64,000 nucleotides of DNA. Origin: a virus. Position numbers and translations under genes: made by a program. The notes beneath the pieces were generated by a model that saw nothing but the letters and a program-made list of their open reading frames with translations, did not search any database and was not told the origin of the DNA. The stretch covers positions 1-64,000 of IMG/VR virus record IMGVR_UViG_3300026076_000113. The stretch is one strand, 5' to 3'. Numbering within the stretch: position 1 is the first letter of the stretch; every line of letters begins with the position of its first letter. Below are positions 41,972-53,100 of the stretch, piece after piece.

Positions 41972-43360
41972 TCAGTCTAGGCTGACGTTCAGAGTTACTT
42001 TGATCTGGTCACCAGCGTTTTGAATAGCGTAAGGACCATTTGTGAACCTTTCAGCGAAGAATATCGCATCATAGAGTGTCACAGAACCTGTACCATCAAG
42101 TGCTTTAGTAGTCGTGAAGGTGTTTGCATCAGGTGTCTCAAATACAATGTAAGTACCAGCAGTAGTTGTGGTATTACCTGTTCCCTGATCGATATAAACT
42201 GCGTCGCCTGGTTCTAGACCATGACCTGTAGCAGTTACTTTACTGAAGTCAAACTTAACAACGTCATTACCGTTAGAAGTTTGAATGTTCTCAATAAGAA
42301 CGTTATTAAGGAATACAGTTACTGTTCCGTCTGTATCGTCAGTCTCGTAGTCGATACCAGTAATAACTGTGTTAGCATCAATACCGTTAGGTGTAGTTGT
42401 CTGAGAAACTCTCATTCCAAGAGCAAGATCCTCAGCAACGTTTGCTTGGAATACCAAGTCGCCACTAACAGCACCACCGTTTGCCTTACTTAGATAAACT
42501 GTAGTACCAACGATTCCAGTAACACGTGCTCCCTGAGCAACGTTAGTTCCTGTAACACGCTGATTAACAACAATTCCAGTTGTAGATGTAACAACAACTT
42601 CGAACTCACCAGCAGTACCAGTAGAAGCAGTAGTTGCAGCAACAGCAGCAAGAGTGATATAGTTGTTTCCGATAGTACCACGAACTCCAGACTTAGAAAT
42701 CTGTGTTCCAGTAGCAGCAGTACCAGCATCAGCTACACCATGAATGGTTGTAGGCATGTTGTTAGCACGTGAGAGGAAATAACCGTATACGTTACCAGCA
42801 GGACCGTCAAAGGTAAATGTTTGCTCTGGGTAAGAAGCAGTTGTACGACCTCTACCAAAACTCAATGGTTGTGCAGTGAAGTTACCAGTGTTCTTAACAC
42901 TTAGGTTAAGTGTAGTACCATCAATGTCAACAACATATGCACCAGTGCCGACAGATCCACCAGTAACATAGTCACCTTTTTTAATACCTGTGTTAGAAGC
43001 AACCGTAACTAGGTATGTTCCAGATGTACCATCACCATTAGTTGTTGTAACAGCAGTTGGTTCAGTCTCGATTCCCCAACGGTTACCGTTCAACAAGATA
43101 CCATATTGCTGTGCATAATCCTGATCAGTCCTATTATTGATGATGCCAGGATAACCTGTAGTAGGTGCTCCACCATAACCGTTAGTGTTATTTTCGGTGT
43201 ATGGTTCGAAATATCGTGTTTGAGAGGGAGTATCACTCTCAGCAGGATATGTATCTGTAGTGAACAACTTAAGAATAAGGTTCCTAGGGATATTCTGCGA
43301 ATAGTTTAGCAGATTCCTTAGAGAATCAATTTCGCCGTTGTCGGTGACTAAGAGTGCCAT
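41972..43360 (-). CDS. Virion structural protein, 462 residues
   Basis: A 462-residue protein. The N-terminal 110 residues (LLVTDNGEIDSLRNLLNYSQ then LILKLFTTDTYPAESD) form a non-repetitive domain; the rest is beta-rich with TG(V/I)..G..V.G..(V/I).(T/G)GA.V..I.GTT(V/L).LS repeats near residues 118-150 and 255-300. The end has FFAERFTNGPYAIQNAGDQIKVTLN, which is a strand pair often seen in tail proteins. I know similar proteins from marine T4-like phages next to long fibres, without function. Two late promoters and an AGAGGA ribosome site precede it, and a strong terminator follows. Confidence 0.82.
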   Translation of the reverse strand: MALLVTDNGEIDSLRNLLNYSQNIPRNLILKLFTTDTYPAESDTPSQTRYFEPYTENNTNGYGGAPTTGYPGIINNRTDQDYAQQYGILLNGNRWGIETEPTAVTTTNGDGTSGTYLVTVASNTGIKKGDYVTGGSVGTGAYVVDIDGTTLNLSVKNTGNFTAQPLSFGRGRTTASYPEQTFTFDGPAGNVYGYFLSRANNMPTTIHGVADAGTAATGTQISKSGVRGTIGNNYITLAAVAATTASTGTAGEFEVVVTSTTGIVVNQRVTGTNVAQGARVTGIVGTTVYLSKANGGAVSGDLVFQANVAEDLALGMRVSQTTTPNGIDANTVITGIDYETDDTDGTVTVFLNNVLIENIQTSNGNDVVKFDFSKVTATGHGLEPGDAVYIDQGTGNTTTTAGTYIVFETPDANTFTTTKALDGTGSVTLYDAIFFAERFTNGPYAIQNAGDQIKVTLNVSLD

Positions 43361-43397
43361 TGTTTTCCTCTGTCCTAATTACGTTGCTATGTATGAT

Positions 43398-43422
43398 TAT
43401 TTATAACCACCAATTATTTATA
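43398..43422 (-). promoter_or_regulatory. Two exact late promoter octamers before the 462-residue gene
   Basis: The minus strand reads TATAAATA at 43405-43398 and again at 43422-43415, 38 and 55 bases before the 43360 start. The upstream one overlaps the stop of the 239-residue gene. A doubled element may give strong late expression. Confidence 0.7.
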
Positions 43423-44137
43423 ATTTTATCCTCAATGCAACACTAGCCTTACTTATGTTCAGGACATGGTTTACATTGAATCTAAAAATGTCTCCAGCAT
43501 TAACTGTGGTGTTCCAAGTCGAAAGATTATCATCCTTCGATTTAATTTCTGTACTGGTATTTAGAATACCTAATTTAGGTGTTTCTGTTCCTGTGATTGA
43601 AGTGAAATTCGGATAATCATTATAAGAACACTTCAATATATCTATCTCAATATTACCTGCGACATCTGCCACTATAACAAATGATTCAATCGTACCAGTA
43701 ACATCGACTGCCATATCACCTTTCGGGCCAATTGCCATTGGGAATGATCCAGCATCAATAACAAAGTTTAAAGTTCTGGTTAAATCTGCCGTAGTAACTA
43801 AGGCAACACCAGAAAATTTTTGACCAGCAGTAGGTGGAGTAGTAAAAACAATCTGATCATTAGAAACAATGTAGTCTGTATTTGGTTTAAGAACTACATC
43901 GTTAATAGAGATCAATAATTGTTGTTCATCTATTGGTGTGTATGGAGATCCATTAACAGAAAGACTGAATTGATCTTGTACACCATCAAATCCACCTGAT
44001 ATATCATCAAGTATTAGGTTTGTATACTGTGTAGACTTGGTTGGAATTTGATAATTGACATCCAAGTTGTACGCAGGGTTCTCTCTCAGAGCAACACTAT
44101 GTTGCTGAGATCCAACTCTAACGGTATACTCTGCCAT
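43418..44137 (-). CDS. Virion structural protein, 239 residues
   Basis: A 239-residue protein. The first half contains LILDDISGGFDGVQDQFSLSVNGSPYTP and QLLISINDVVLKPNTDYIVSNDQIVFTTPPTAGQ at about residues 41-105, a module met repeatedly in phage tail proteins (GSPY.P....LLISI(N/D)GV...P...Y.V....I.FT..P..G). A similar stretch is present in the gp7-position protein (LTITLDGIIQEPGSAYVLNGN). The second half is a beta domain with GTIESFVIVADVAGNIEIDI, perhaps carbohydrate- or fibre-binding. Function unknown. The start overlaps the upstream stop by one base (TGATG). Confidence 0.82.
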   Translation of the reverse strand: MAEYTVRVGSQQHSVALRENPAYNLDVNYQIPTKSTQYTNLILDDISGGFDGVQDQFSLSVNGSPYTPIDEQQLLISINDVVLKPNTDYIVSNDQIVFTTPPTAGQKFSGVALVTTADLTRTLNFVIDAGSFPMAIGPKGDMAVDVTGTIESFVIVADVAGNIEIDILKCSYNDYPNFTSITGTETPKLGILNTSTEIKSKDDNLSTWNTTVNAGDIFRFNVNHVLNISKASVALRIKL

Positions 44138-44472
44138 CAGGATGATACTCCAGGATTAACTTCTACTAATCCTTCAATAACTCTTGTCTTATATCCAGTT
44201 GGAGCAGTCAAGAGAATGTCATAGACATACCTTCTACGGTCTAAAGCACCTGTTTCTGTACTATTCATTGATATACCAATCTCACCAGCAGTTCTGTTAA
44301 CGAATACCAAAGGTACAGCTACACTAGAAGTACTGGTGTAGCTTGTTTTAAAAGCTGCCTCACCAGTATATCCTGTCATGTTAAGTGGAGTACCATCTTT
44401 ATTTGTAATAAAGAAAGTCACGTCATAGTTAGCATGACGGTCAACGACTATGTTTACAGGTATCGCTGCCAT
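44137..44472 (-). CDS. Small Ig-like structural protein, 111 residues
   Basis: A 111-residue protein with pattern AIPVNIVVDRHANYDVTFFITNKDGTPLNMTGYTGEAAFK at residues 3-42 and YVYDILLTAPTGYKTRVIEGLVEVNPGVS at the end. The order DG.PLN.TGYT...A.(F/I) then R.(V/A)YDI....(P/D)G...R..EG...V.PGVS is typical of small Ig-like phage proteins (BppU-like first domain) that hold fibres on the baseplate. It is one-domain and complete. It shares a base with the next gene and follows the 71-residue coiled-coil gene after an 18-base gap. Confidence 0.82.
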   Translation of the reverse strand: MAAIPVNIVVDRHANYDVTFFITNKDGTPLNMTGYTGEAAFKTSYTSTSSVAVPLVFVNRTAGEIGISMNSTETGALDRRRYVYDILLTAPTGYKTRVIEGLVEVNPGVSS

Positions 44473-44490
44473 TAGACTCTAGAATTTCTT

Positions 44491-44706
44491 TTATTTAGTC
44501 TTCTTTTCTGGCGGTATTGGTTTTCCACCATTAGCCGCAAGTTCATCTGGATCAGGAGATTCTAAAAGATCTAGTGTCTCCAATCCACCAATAACTTTAA
44601 TTCTATATTCTTTTAATTCAGTCAGACTCTTTTCTGTACTTGCAATCTTAGTTTCAGTCTCAGCTAATTGTCTAGTGAATTCACTACGTATTTTTTCAGG
44701 TTTCAT
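44491..44706 (-). CDS. Small coiled-coil protein, 71 residues
   Basis: A 71-residue protein, almost all one charged coiled coil (SEFTRQLAETETKIASTEKSLTELKEYRIKVIGGLETLDLLE), with a Pro-rich charged end. In outline it resembles the other small coiled-coil protein of the region at 49975-50196. Such proteins beside fibre genes may be chaperones or fibre trimerisation helpers (inference), or small structural connectors. It has an imperfect late promoter octamer 20 bases upstream and no strong Shine-Dalgarno. Confidence 0.75.
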   Translation of the reverse strand: MKPEKIRSEFTRQLAETETKIASTEKSLTELKEYRIKVIGGLETLDLLESPDPDELAANGGKPIPPEKKTK

Positions 44707-44725
44707 AATAAAACTTCATTTGAAC

Positions 44726-44733
44726 TATTTATT
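44726..44733 (-). promoter_or_regulatory. Late promoter-like octamer before the 71-residue gene
   Basis: The minus strand reads AATAAATA, one mismatch, 20 bases before the 44706 start and touching the stop of the 1754-residue fibre. Short distance lowers confidence. Confidence 0.42.
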
Positions 44734-47700
44734 TAAGTCTTCATGATGTAGCAGAGAGCAAAGTACTTAGGCATAATGTTCATTGAACTTCCACTTCCAG
44801 CACCTGTGGTGGACGCAGTTGATGTTCCTGTATTGGTACTGCCATTAGTACTGGTACTAGGTGATGCACTACCTGTGCTTCCACTACCACCACCAGTGGT
44901 TCCACTTATACTAACCGTTGTGTCATGAGTATGATCTTGACTGACTCCTAAAGTATCGAAGTAGTGTGCGTGAGTTCCTGCATCTCCAGTTGTAGCAGCA
45001 ACGTTACCCATGTTAGCATTTACTGCTTCAGTGTGATAGTCACCTGTGTATAGAGCACTGTGAGTAACATAACTGTGGTTATGAACACCAGCATCAGATG
45101 TGTTTCCACTGTGATGGTGGTTTTGACTTTGTACTCCACTGGTTCCAGTTCCTGATCCACTGAATGAGTGAGTGTGACTACCAATACTGTGAGTGTGACT
45201 GCCTACTGTATGACTGTGAGAAGGAATAGAGTGAGAGTGACTATTGACTGTATGAGTATGCGAAGGCATATTCGATGTCGATATAGTTACAGTTTCTTGA
45301 CCACCTGTATCTTCAGGATCGTAGGTGCTACCAGCACCAAGAACAAATCTATCTCTTAGGTCAGGAGTGTTGTTATTACCGTTACAGAGAACCCAACCAC
45401 TAGGAATGTTACTTGCAGTACCAGACCACATTATGATACCACCAGAAGGGAATGAATCACCTCCAGTTGGTGTTTGATTAGTCCACTTACTAGTTCCATT
45501 ATCCCAAGCAAGAACTTGATCGTCTGCTGGAGAACCAGTAATTACAACGTCAGTTAAATCAGAAAGGATTTCAGCACCTGTAGGTGGAGTAGTCCATTCA
45601 ATCTCAGTACCAGTAGATTTTAGATACTGACCAGATGATCCAAGATCATTGTCTTTGTCAAATAGACCACCTTCAATTCTAATACCACCGTCATCAGTTG
45701 TTAATGCAAGAGCACCAGAATAGAATAGTTTAACTTGTCCTGTAGCAGGTTCACTAGTGAATGCATCAGCACCACCCATATGACGTAATTGAATATCACC
45801 ATATGCTTGGAGTTGTATTGCTTTATTCCAGTTGTTGTTACCAGTTTGATGTTGGTTCTGGATAGCAAATACACCACCAGTACTTCTTACACAAGAAGTA
45901 GCATTAGTGGAATGGAATAATTCCAACTCTCCACTAGCACCAATTTTCAAACCACCACCAGGACCAGTAGTTGTACTATCCTTCGCTAACTTCATCTCTC
46001 CATCGAGAGTCAATACATGATCATTAGCATTAGTGGTAGAATCATACTTGAATTTAGAACTAGCAGCAAATCCAGCACTACCATCATTAAACTGGATCTC
46101 CATAGCAGAACCAGCAGCAGATGTACCACCAGCACCTTGAGCGTCTGCTTGGTTAGTCCACTTACTTGTAGCGTTATCCCACTTAAGTACTTGACCAGAT
46201 TGAGGTGATCCAGTAATAACAACGTCAGATAAATTTGCAATAACAGATGATGTTGTTAGATGAGCACTTAGATCTGGTGGAGTATATGAGAATACACCGT
46301 TAGTACTGTTATAAGAAATAGCACCATCACCAGATGCAGTCTGAGGTGATCCTACTGATAGACTTCCTAATGATATGAAACTACTAACATTAGGAGGAGT
46401 ATATGTGAATACACCAGAAACATTATTATAAGATAGTCCTGCGGTTCCTGCTGAATTCTGAGTAACAGATAAAGCAGTTAATTGTATACCAGGAGTAACC
46501 TGATTCTGCCATGAAGCAGCACCAGTAGCACCTCCACTAGTTAATATCTGACCATTTGATCCTACATCACCACCAACTCCAATCTGACCATCTTTACCAG
46601 CACGGAATATTTCGTTTGCTGTACCACCACCACTATAGATTCTTACATCTCTTGGACTAGCATTATTTGATGAAGCATAGATTCCAAGTACACCAGTTCC
46701 AGCACCATCAGTATCATTAAAGATTTTTGCTACGTTGTTTCCAGTCTGAGTACCACTAATTAATATTTGACGATTTGCATCAATCTCAACTGCTTGTGTA
46801 CCTTCTATATCAAAAGTAATTTTTCCTGTACCACCACCAGTATCAATTGTCTCTACTTTGGTATTGTTTTCTGCTATGTTGTCAGCATTACCACTACCTG
46901 TTGCATCAGGACCATTTTCCCAAGATGTACCATTATATTTTAATACGTGTCCATTTTGAGGACTAGAAATAGTTACATCAGCAAGTTCATTTACAGCAAG
47001 ACCAGTTATGTAACTACTAAGATCTGGAGGAGTATATGTGAATACACCAGTGGAGTTATTATATCCAAGTCCACCACCACCTGAAGCAGTAGCGTTAGAA
47101 CCAACAGAGAATGCTGTTAAGTCTGTACTTACAGCAGAAAGATCTGGTGGAGTATATGAGAATACACCAGTACCAGTGTTATATGCTAATGCTGCTGTAC
47201 CTGCTGCGTTAGTTGTTACAGAAAGATCTGCTAGTTGAACACCACCACCTGAAGCATCTGCTTTCGCAAATGACATTATCGCTCCTTTACCAGAAGCAAT
47301 AGTTCCGTTAGCAGTAGCGTTAACTTTAAATCTAATCTTATCAGTAGCTACATCTGTAATATCAATATATGCTTTACAAAACTGAGATGTTTTATCTTTT
47401 CCTTGATGAAAGTGTCTTAAAGTATTATCTGTTGCTTGTGCAGCATTAGACCAGTTAGATCCAGTATCAGTAGTAGTTTCTATATAAATGTCAACTGTAC
47501 TAGTCTCATAACCATTACCAGCACCACCACTTATGTTTCCAGATGATTGAAACTGTGCAGCAAAAGTTACTTCCCACTTACCAGTAGTAGGAAATGTCCA
47601 AAGTCCAGAACTATCAACAGACATTCCATTACCAAGCTTAGCAAATGGAGCAGCAGATCTAGCAGCAACAGAAGCACTTGTATTAGAATCGTTAACTATA

Positions 47701-49997
47701 TTGTTAAGGATCTTTCTTCCATCTGCTGTTGCAATAGTTGGGTTTCCTTGACCATCCTGATCATCCTCAGAACTCATTCCTGTGGTCATTTCCCACTGAT
47801 CAAGTTCTGCTACAACAGCAGCACTACCACCACTACCACCACCATCAGCAGCAGAGATCCATTTAGATGAACTATCATCCCACTTCAGTACATGTCCGTC
47901 TGTAGGGGTTCCAGCATTAACATCAGAAAGATCATTAAGAGCAGAAGAAGCAAGACTTACTGCTGTTAGGTATGTACTACTGTCAACAGAACCATCTGCT
48001 TTTAAGAATTGAGATGATGTTCCACCATCCTTTATAAATGAATCTCCAGTTATATCTCCAGATGATGTTATATCACCAGTGGATCCACTAATAGATGCTC
48101 TCCATACATTAGTGGCGAGATTACCAATATAAAGTCCAACACCATCAGCAGTATTGATTCCAACACCAGCAGTAGCATTTAAACTAATAGCATAGTTTCC
48201 ATTATTCTGTACATCAAACCTACCAGGGAAACTAGAAGTTCCAGTTAGGGTAATGTTTTTATCTGTAGTAGCACCTCTTCCAGCTACATCATCAAGTGTA
48301 TCTGTTTCAGTATATGATTGTAGATAACCACTGAGATCTGGTGGAGTATATGTGAATACACCTGTAGTATCGTTGTAAGCAATTGCTCCATCACCAGAAG
48401 CAGATCCTTCAGAACCTACAGAAAGATCTGTCAATGCAATTCCACTAGTACCAGTAATAGTAAGTTCACCATTACCACCACCTTGTCCAAAGGTGATTCC
48501 AGTACCAGCTTTAAGATTTAATGTGTATGGAGTACCAGCACCATTATTTGTATAGATTATTTGAGATGTAGTTGCATTAGCATGGTTAAATGCAAGACTA
48601 TTATCTGCTGCTGGAGTAAATGTAAACTGACCAGTTAAATTGTTATATGATAATCCACCATTACCACTAGGTGAACCTTCAGTACCTACAGTAAGGTCTC
48701 CTAGTGCAATACCACCACCAGATCCACCACTGTCAAGAGCATTAACCCACTCAGTACCATCCCATTTTAAAATTTGATTAGTCTGTATAGCAGTGATATT
48801 AACATTGCTAATATTCTCTATAGTTCTAGTCTTCCATTCTACAGTATTACCAGTTGAAGTTAATACCTGATCTGCTGTACCTATTGTACCAGTACTATCT
48901 TTCAGACCAGCATTATAGAAGTATAAACAACCATTGACTTTATCCCACCTAAGATACTCTGCACTAGCAGATTGGAATAAAGCATCACCATCAACTTCTA
49001 ATCCATCAGTGTCTAGTTGACCAATAACATCCAATCCAGAGTTATTAAGAGTAGCTCTCTTAGTTGAACCAGAAAAATAATCAAGTTGATCTGCTATTAC
49101 ATCAAGACCACTATTATTTCCGTTGTATATAACTTTCGAACCAGCAGCATTATATCCAAGTGTTGCATAGGTTGATGTTCCAATTGAGAACTGTCCAGCA
49201 TCAGAACATATTACACTACCTGCTGTTATATTTGTAGTAGTTACTGGATCTTGATCACAAACATCCTGAAGGTCTGGTATATTACCACCAGGTGCAATTG
49301 CTTTCCATGTAGTATTGGTTGCATCATATGTTAATACTTCTCCGTCTTGTGGAGCATCACCACCAATTAGACTTGTATCAGTTAAACCAATTAAAGTATG
49401 AGTATGAGATGGTAGTCCAGTTAAGTAACTACTTAGATCTGGTGGAGTATATGTTAGTACACCTGTACTAGCATTGTATGAAAGAGCTGCTGTACCAACA
49501 GAATTTTGAGTAACAGATATATCTGCTAATGTTATGAAAGTACTGACATCCTGTGGTGTAAATGAAAATACACCAGTGGTGTTATTATAACCTAAACTTG
49601 AACCACCAGCACTAGGAGTGTTGTTAGTTACCTGTATATCTGTTAGAGCAATCCAGTTTGCAGAGTTATCTGTTACTACACTATAGTTACCAGAACCATC
49701 AGTCTTCATCAGACCAGCACTAGGGAAGTCTGCATCCTGAATAGCATCACCAATTGAGGTGATAAAATTACTTAAATCGGGTGGTGTGTATACGATCTGA
49801 CCAGTAGAGTTATCGTATACTAAGTTACCTCCAGCAGCAGCAGAGTTAACAACAGCACTTATATCTGTCAGAGTAATGTAAGTAGCATTCAGACCAATCT
49901 GAGTACCACTGAAAGTATGAAGGTCGTAACCTATTTCATTAATCTTCTGTCTTTGTACCTCGAAGGTATCAGACTTATTTACTATGACTTGTGCCAT
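44733..49997 (-). CDS. Long tail fibre with phage tail-collar domain and His-rich tip
   Basis: A 1754-residue fibre. About nine repeats of the form G.(V/Q)F(T/S)(Y/F)TPPDLS are spread over its length, along with L(T/S)DV.(I/V)..P..G.VLKWD...W repeats. Near residue 1520 the phage tail collar domain begins: GGIIMWSGTASNIPSGWVLC then NTPDLRDRFVLGAG, as in T4 gp12. Right after it five exact heptads SHxHx(V/I)x at residues 1579-1613 form a run of HxH motifs, like the metal-coordinating needle of T4 gp37/gp12 fibres. A Gly/Ser/Thr stretch and MPKYFALCYIMK end the protein. It is therefore a tail fibre, probably receptor-binding. Confidence 0.92.
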   Translation of the reverse strand: MAQVIVNKSDTFEVQRQKINEIGYDLHTFSGTQIGLNATYITLTDISAVVNSAAAGGNLVYDNSTGQIVYTPPDLSNFITSIGDAIQDADFPSAGLMKTDGSGNYSVVTDNSANWIALTDIQVTNNTPSAGGSSLGYNNTTGVFSFTPQDVSTFITLADISVTQNSVGTAALSYNASTGVLTYTPPDLSSYLTGLPSHTHTLIGLTDTSLIGGDAPQDGEVLTYDATNTTWKAIAPGGNIPDLQDVCDQDPVTTTNITAGSVICSDAGQFSIGTSTYATLGYNAAGSKVIYNGNNSGLDVIADQLDYFSGSTKRATLNNSGLDVIGQLDTDGLEVDGDALFQSASAEYLRWDKVNGCLYFYNAGLKDSTGTIGTADQVLTSTGNTVEWKTRTIENISNVNITAIQTNQILKWDGTEWVNALDSGGSGGGIALGDLTVGTEGSPSGNGGLSYNNLTGQFTFTPAADNSLAFNHANATTSQIIYTNNGAGTPYTLNLKAGTGITFGQGGGNGELTITGTSGIALTDLSVGSEGSASGDGAIAYNDTTGVFTYTPPDLSGYLQSYTETDTLDDVAGRGATTDKNITLTGTSSFPGRFDVQNNGNYAISLNATAGVGINTADGVGLYIGNLATNVWRASISGSTGDITSSGDITGDSFIKDGGTSSQFLKADGSVDSSTYLTAVSLASSALNDLSDVNAGTPTDGHVLKWDDSSSKWISAADGGGSGGSAAVVAELDQWEMTTGMSSEDDQDGQGNPTIATADGRKILNNIVNDSNTSASVAARSAAPFAKLGNGMSVDSSGLWTFPTTGKWEVTFAAQFQSSGNISGGAGNGYETSTVDIYIETTTDTGSNWSNAAQATDNTLRHFHQGKDKTSQFCKAYIDITDVATDKIRFKVNATANGTIASGKGAIMSFAKADASGGGVQLADLSVTTNAAGTAALAYNTGTGVFSYTPPDLSAVSTDLTAFSVGSNATASGGGGLGYNNSTGVFTYTPPDLSSYITGLAVNELADVTISSPQNGHVLKYNGTSWENGPDATGSGNADNIAENNTKVETIDTGGGTGKITFDIEGTQAVEIDANRQILISGTQTGNNVAKIFNDTDGAGTGVLGIYASSNNASPRDVRIYSGGGTANEIFRAGKDGQIGVGGDVGSNGQILTSGGATGAASWQNQVTPGIQLTALSVTQNSAGTAGLSYNNVSGVFTYTPPNVSSFISLGSLSVGSPQTASGDGAISYNSTNGVFSYTPPDLSAHLTTSSVIANLSDVVITGSPQSGQVLKWDNATSKWTNQADAQGAGGTSAAGSAMEIQFNDGSAGFAASSKFKYDSTTNANDHVLTLDGEMKLAKDSTTTGPGGGLKIGASGELELFHSTNATSCVRSTGGVFAIQNQHQTGNNNWNKAIQLQAYGDIQLRHMGGADAFTSEPATGQVKLFYSGALALTTDDGGIRIEGGLFDKDNDLGSSGQYLKSTGTEIEWTTPPTGAEILSDLTDVVITGSPADDQVLAWDNGTSKWTNQTPTGGDSFPSGGIIMWSGTASNIPSGWVLCNGNNNTPDLRDRFVLGAGSTYDPEDTGGQETVTISTSNMPSHTHTVNSHSHSIPSHSHTVGSHTHSIGSHTHSFSGSGTGTSGVQSQNHHHSGNTSDAGVHNHSYVTHSALYTGDYHTEAVNANMGNVAATTGDAGTHAHYFDTLGVSQDHTHDTTVSISGTTGGGSGSTGSASPSTSTNGSTNTGTSTASTTGAGSGSSMNIMPKYFALCYIMKT
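46260..49470 (-). repeat. Dispersed coding repeat in the collar-domain fibre
   Basis: The plus-strand string gatctggtggagtatatg, with one or two changes, recurs near 46271, 47023, 47142, 48332 and 49437, each followed by a run ending in tacacc. It encodes the TYTPPDLS segment. Similar DNA over 20-30 bases allows recombination that changes repeat number. Confidence 0.78.
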
Positions 49998-50196
49998 TAC
50001 TTTCTATCAATTGTTTTAGTAGGGTCTTGAGTTCACTAAGTTCACCTTTAACATAATCCAATTCATGCTCCATACTCCGTTGTTTGTTTCTGGATGCTTT
50101 GTATTTGGCAAATGAAGACCTATCGGTATTTATTATTGCACCTGTATTTACATCACGATATAAATGATCTTGGTCTTTAACCTTCAAATGATTCAT
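49975..50196 (-). CDS. Small coiled-coil protein, 73 residues
   Basis: A 73-residue protein. The N-terminal part (NHLKVKDQDHLYRDVNTGAIINTDRSSFAKYKASR) reads like a conserved short domain known from T4-like marine phages; the rest (MEHELDYVKGELSELKTLLKQLIES) is a coiled coil. It is encoded between the DUF4815 protein and the long fibre, overlapping the latter by 23 bases and sharing a base with the former (TAATG). Its use may be fibre assembly or baseplate structure; I cannot tell. Confidence 0.8.
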   Translation of the reverse strand: MNHLKVKDQDHLYRDVNTGAIINTDRSSFAKYKASRNKQRSMEHELDYVKGELSELKTLLKQLIESNGTSHSK

Positions 50197-53100
50197 TAGT
50201 ATGAAGCAACTGCCCTCATGTCCTGAATCTTAGGAACGAATGCAGGGTTATTAGACTTCATCACAATCTTAACTGCATAAGAAGAAAACTCAGGTAGATT
50301 TTCTATGCTGTAAGATAGTTCCTGATATGAAGACTGTTTCTCTGTAATACCACTAATAGCATTTTCAGAAGAAGCAATAGTATCTACATCAGGTTCACCT
50401 GCTTCATTAAAGTATATCCATTCAATGTCTTCAAAGTTCTCCTGTGAAGAAGACTTCTTAATCTTATAAAGAATCATAAGATTCTTAGTATCAGTAACAT
50501 TAGCAGTAAGTTTTACATCGATAGATGTAGCAGGATTCTCAATAGCAACCTCCTTAGTTACATACTTAGAAATTCCAGAACTATTCTTAGATTGAGTTTC
50601 TCTAATAAAGTCAACACCATCCTCATAAGAGACTTTTGCAATTTCAATGAAACTTGCTTCGTCAACTGGTTGATTAGGATATGATATTAAATCACCAACT
50701 CTAAAGATGTCATTTAACTGATCATCTACATTAGCATTTCTATCGAAACTACTACTATCAATAAGTCTTCCAGTATAATCATTATTAATTGGTTGCTTAT
50801 CATTAACAGTAGTTAATTCACCAGCCTTACTGTTCCACAATACTATCTTACCAGAAATCTTATTGTCATATGTCTGAGCAACAACTGATGGATTTCTTGC
50901 AGTCACATATGTTGGTGGTGATGTAGTATTTGGTATATCAAATGCAAATTTAACAAGACCATCTGTACCAACAGTAATAGTACCAGTAAATGATTGACCA
51001 CTAAAGGTTACTGTTTCTCCAGCAACAAATGTGTTAACAGTATTAACTTTAACATATACAGTACTACCATCAACCTTAACAATAGTACCTTCTGCTTTAG
51101 AAGTAACACCAACAAGAGTTTGGTTATTATTAATTACTTCAGCACCTTGAAGACCAGATGCAGTGAATGAAAATACTGGTAAGAAAGTTACAACTTGATT
51201 CCTTCTACCATAACGATCTTCTGAACCTTTAGCAGCTTCAATACGGTTAGTAATAGTCTTAACAGATGCTCTTGAAAGATCAATAACTGGTGACAGATGT
51301 GTAACAGTACTTGAAAGATCTAACTTATATGTTAGTGAATTGTCAATACTATTAGCAGTTTCATTAATCTTAGAAGCAACAATCTTCTGATTGATGAAAT
51401 AGAAGTCTTCATTCAAGAATGTCTTTTCATAATCTGTTTGTGAATATGAAACGAAAGTACCTACATTATCATCTATTGGTGAAACATTAGTTGTCTTAAC
51501 AAAACTATCAATCTTAGTCTGACTAAAGGTTAGATTAGATATAGAAGCAAATAGTTTTTCAAACTTTCTGTTGTATGTTGCTAGTACATTTGTACCACCA
51601 CCAAAGGAATTACCAGATGCTCTAGTAGATCCAGTGATGTTATAATAATCAACACCAGTGTTAGAAACCTTATAAAGATTGCTGTTTATTGATGAGGCAG
51701 TTACACCACCAACATCTTCTGCATTCTTGAAGTAAACCCATGACTTATCAATATCAAAACCATTGTCTCTATGGTTAACTTTAACAACATAATTGTTATT
51801 CTTGAATAGTGTTGATGTAGCAGTAGTATTTGCTTCTGCATTAGTTTCAATAGGATGATGGTCAAGTGCTTCAAATCCTAGATCATCATTAGCAAGTAGT
51901 AGACTTGCAGTTCTACTAATATCAAACTCTGCACGGTTCAATACAAACTTAACATCTTCAAATAGATCCTCAGTCCAATCACCTGTATTCTGTGATCTGA
52001 ATAGTGAACCTAAAGCAGGTTGTGTTGTAACAATTTGACTTGTAGCAACTTCAACTCCACCTAACTTAGAAGACCATAATTCATAGTCAACTGAATCTGT
52101 CTCGATAGCAAGAGCATACTCAGTATCATTCTCAAGATATACAGGGAAGTCAAATCCAAACTTAGTAGGAGTTATAGATTGTGTTTCTCCTGTCTCATCA
52201 ATAGCAATACCCATTCTAACTGCTGGAGTATCAATAGTAATTTCAGATTCAATCTGAGCACCAGCATTACCAGAACCTGTTCCTCTAAGAACAATAGATG
52301 GTGGTTCAGTATAACCAGAACCAGCAAGTGTCATTTCTGCATCATATACAAGACCTTGAGAAACTCTAACTGTAGCAGTAGCATTACCACCACCAGGAAG
52401 TTGAGGACTTTCAATTGTAATGATTGCAGATTCGTAACCACTACCTGTATTAGCAACATTCAATCCAGTTACACGACCAGAATCTTTAGCAATAGTCAAT
52501 GTGAACTGTGTATTATTAGCATTATTAGCTTGTGTAATAGATGTAACGTTTAATAGTTCATCTTGTACAAAGTTCTTACCGTTGTTGTTATCCAAGACAA
52601 CTGTATACACCTGATCATTCGTAAGTGTGAATAAACCTGTTGTACTAGCAACAATCTCAATATTATTCTTATCAATCACTTTACTGACAGGACCAGAAGC
52701 ATTTGATTTGGATCCAGTTACCTTCTCACCTTTAGTAATCGTAAGTGTATCACTTGAGACTACTTTTAAGAATGTCTCAGGTGTCAATACTTTCTGAGTA
52801 CCAGGAATAATGTTCTTACCTGGTTTTCCACTGACAACATCAGTTAGATAAACTCTCAATGGAATGTTATCACTCTTCTTATTAAAGAATAGATCTAGAC
52901 TTGTTACAAATACACCACCATCATATCCATCAACCTTAAATGTCTGAGCGAATGGATTTGGTCTAATAGGATTCTCTGTGTTACTACCTACAATCTGTGT
53001 ACCTTCATTTGCTTTAAAGAATGCAGGTCTTGTGGATATAATAGAAGATGGATTCTCTGGTACTATACCAGTAGCATAGAATTTCACTTCAGCGAATGTT

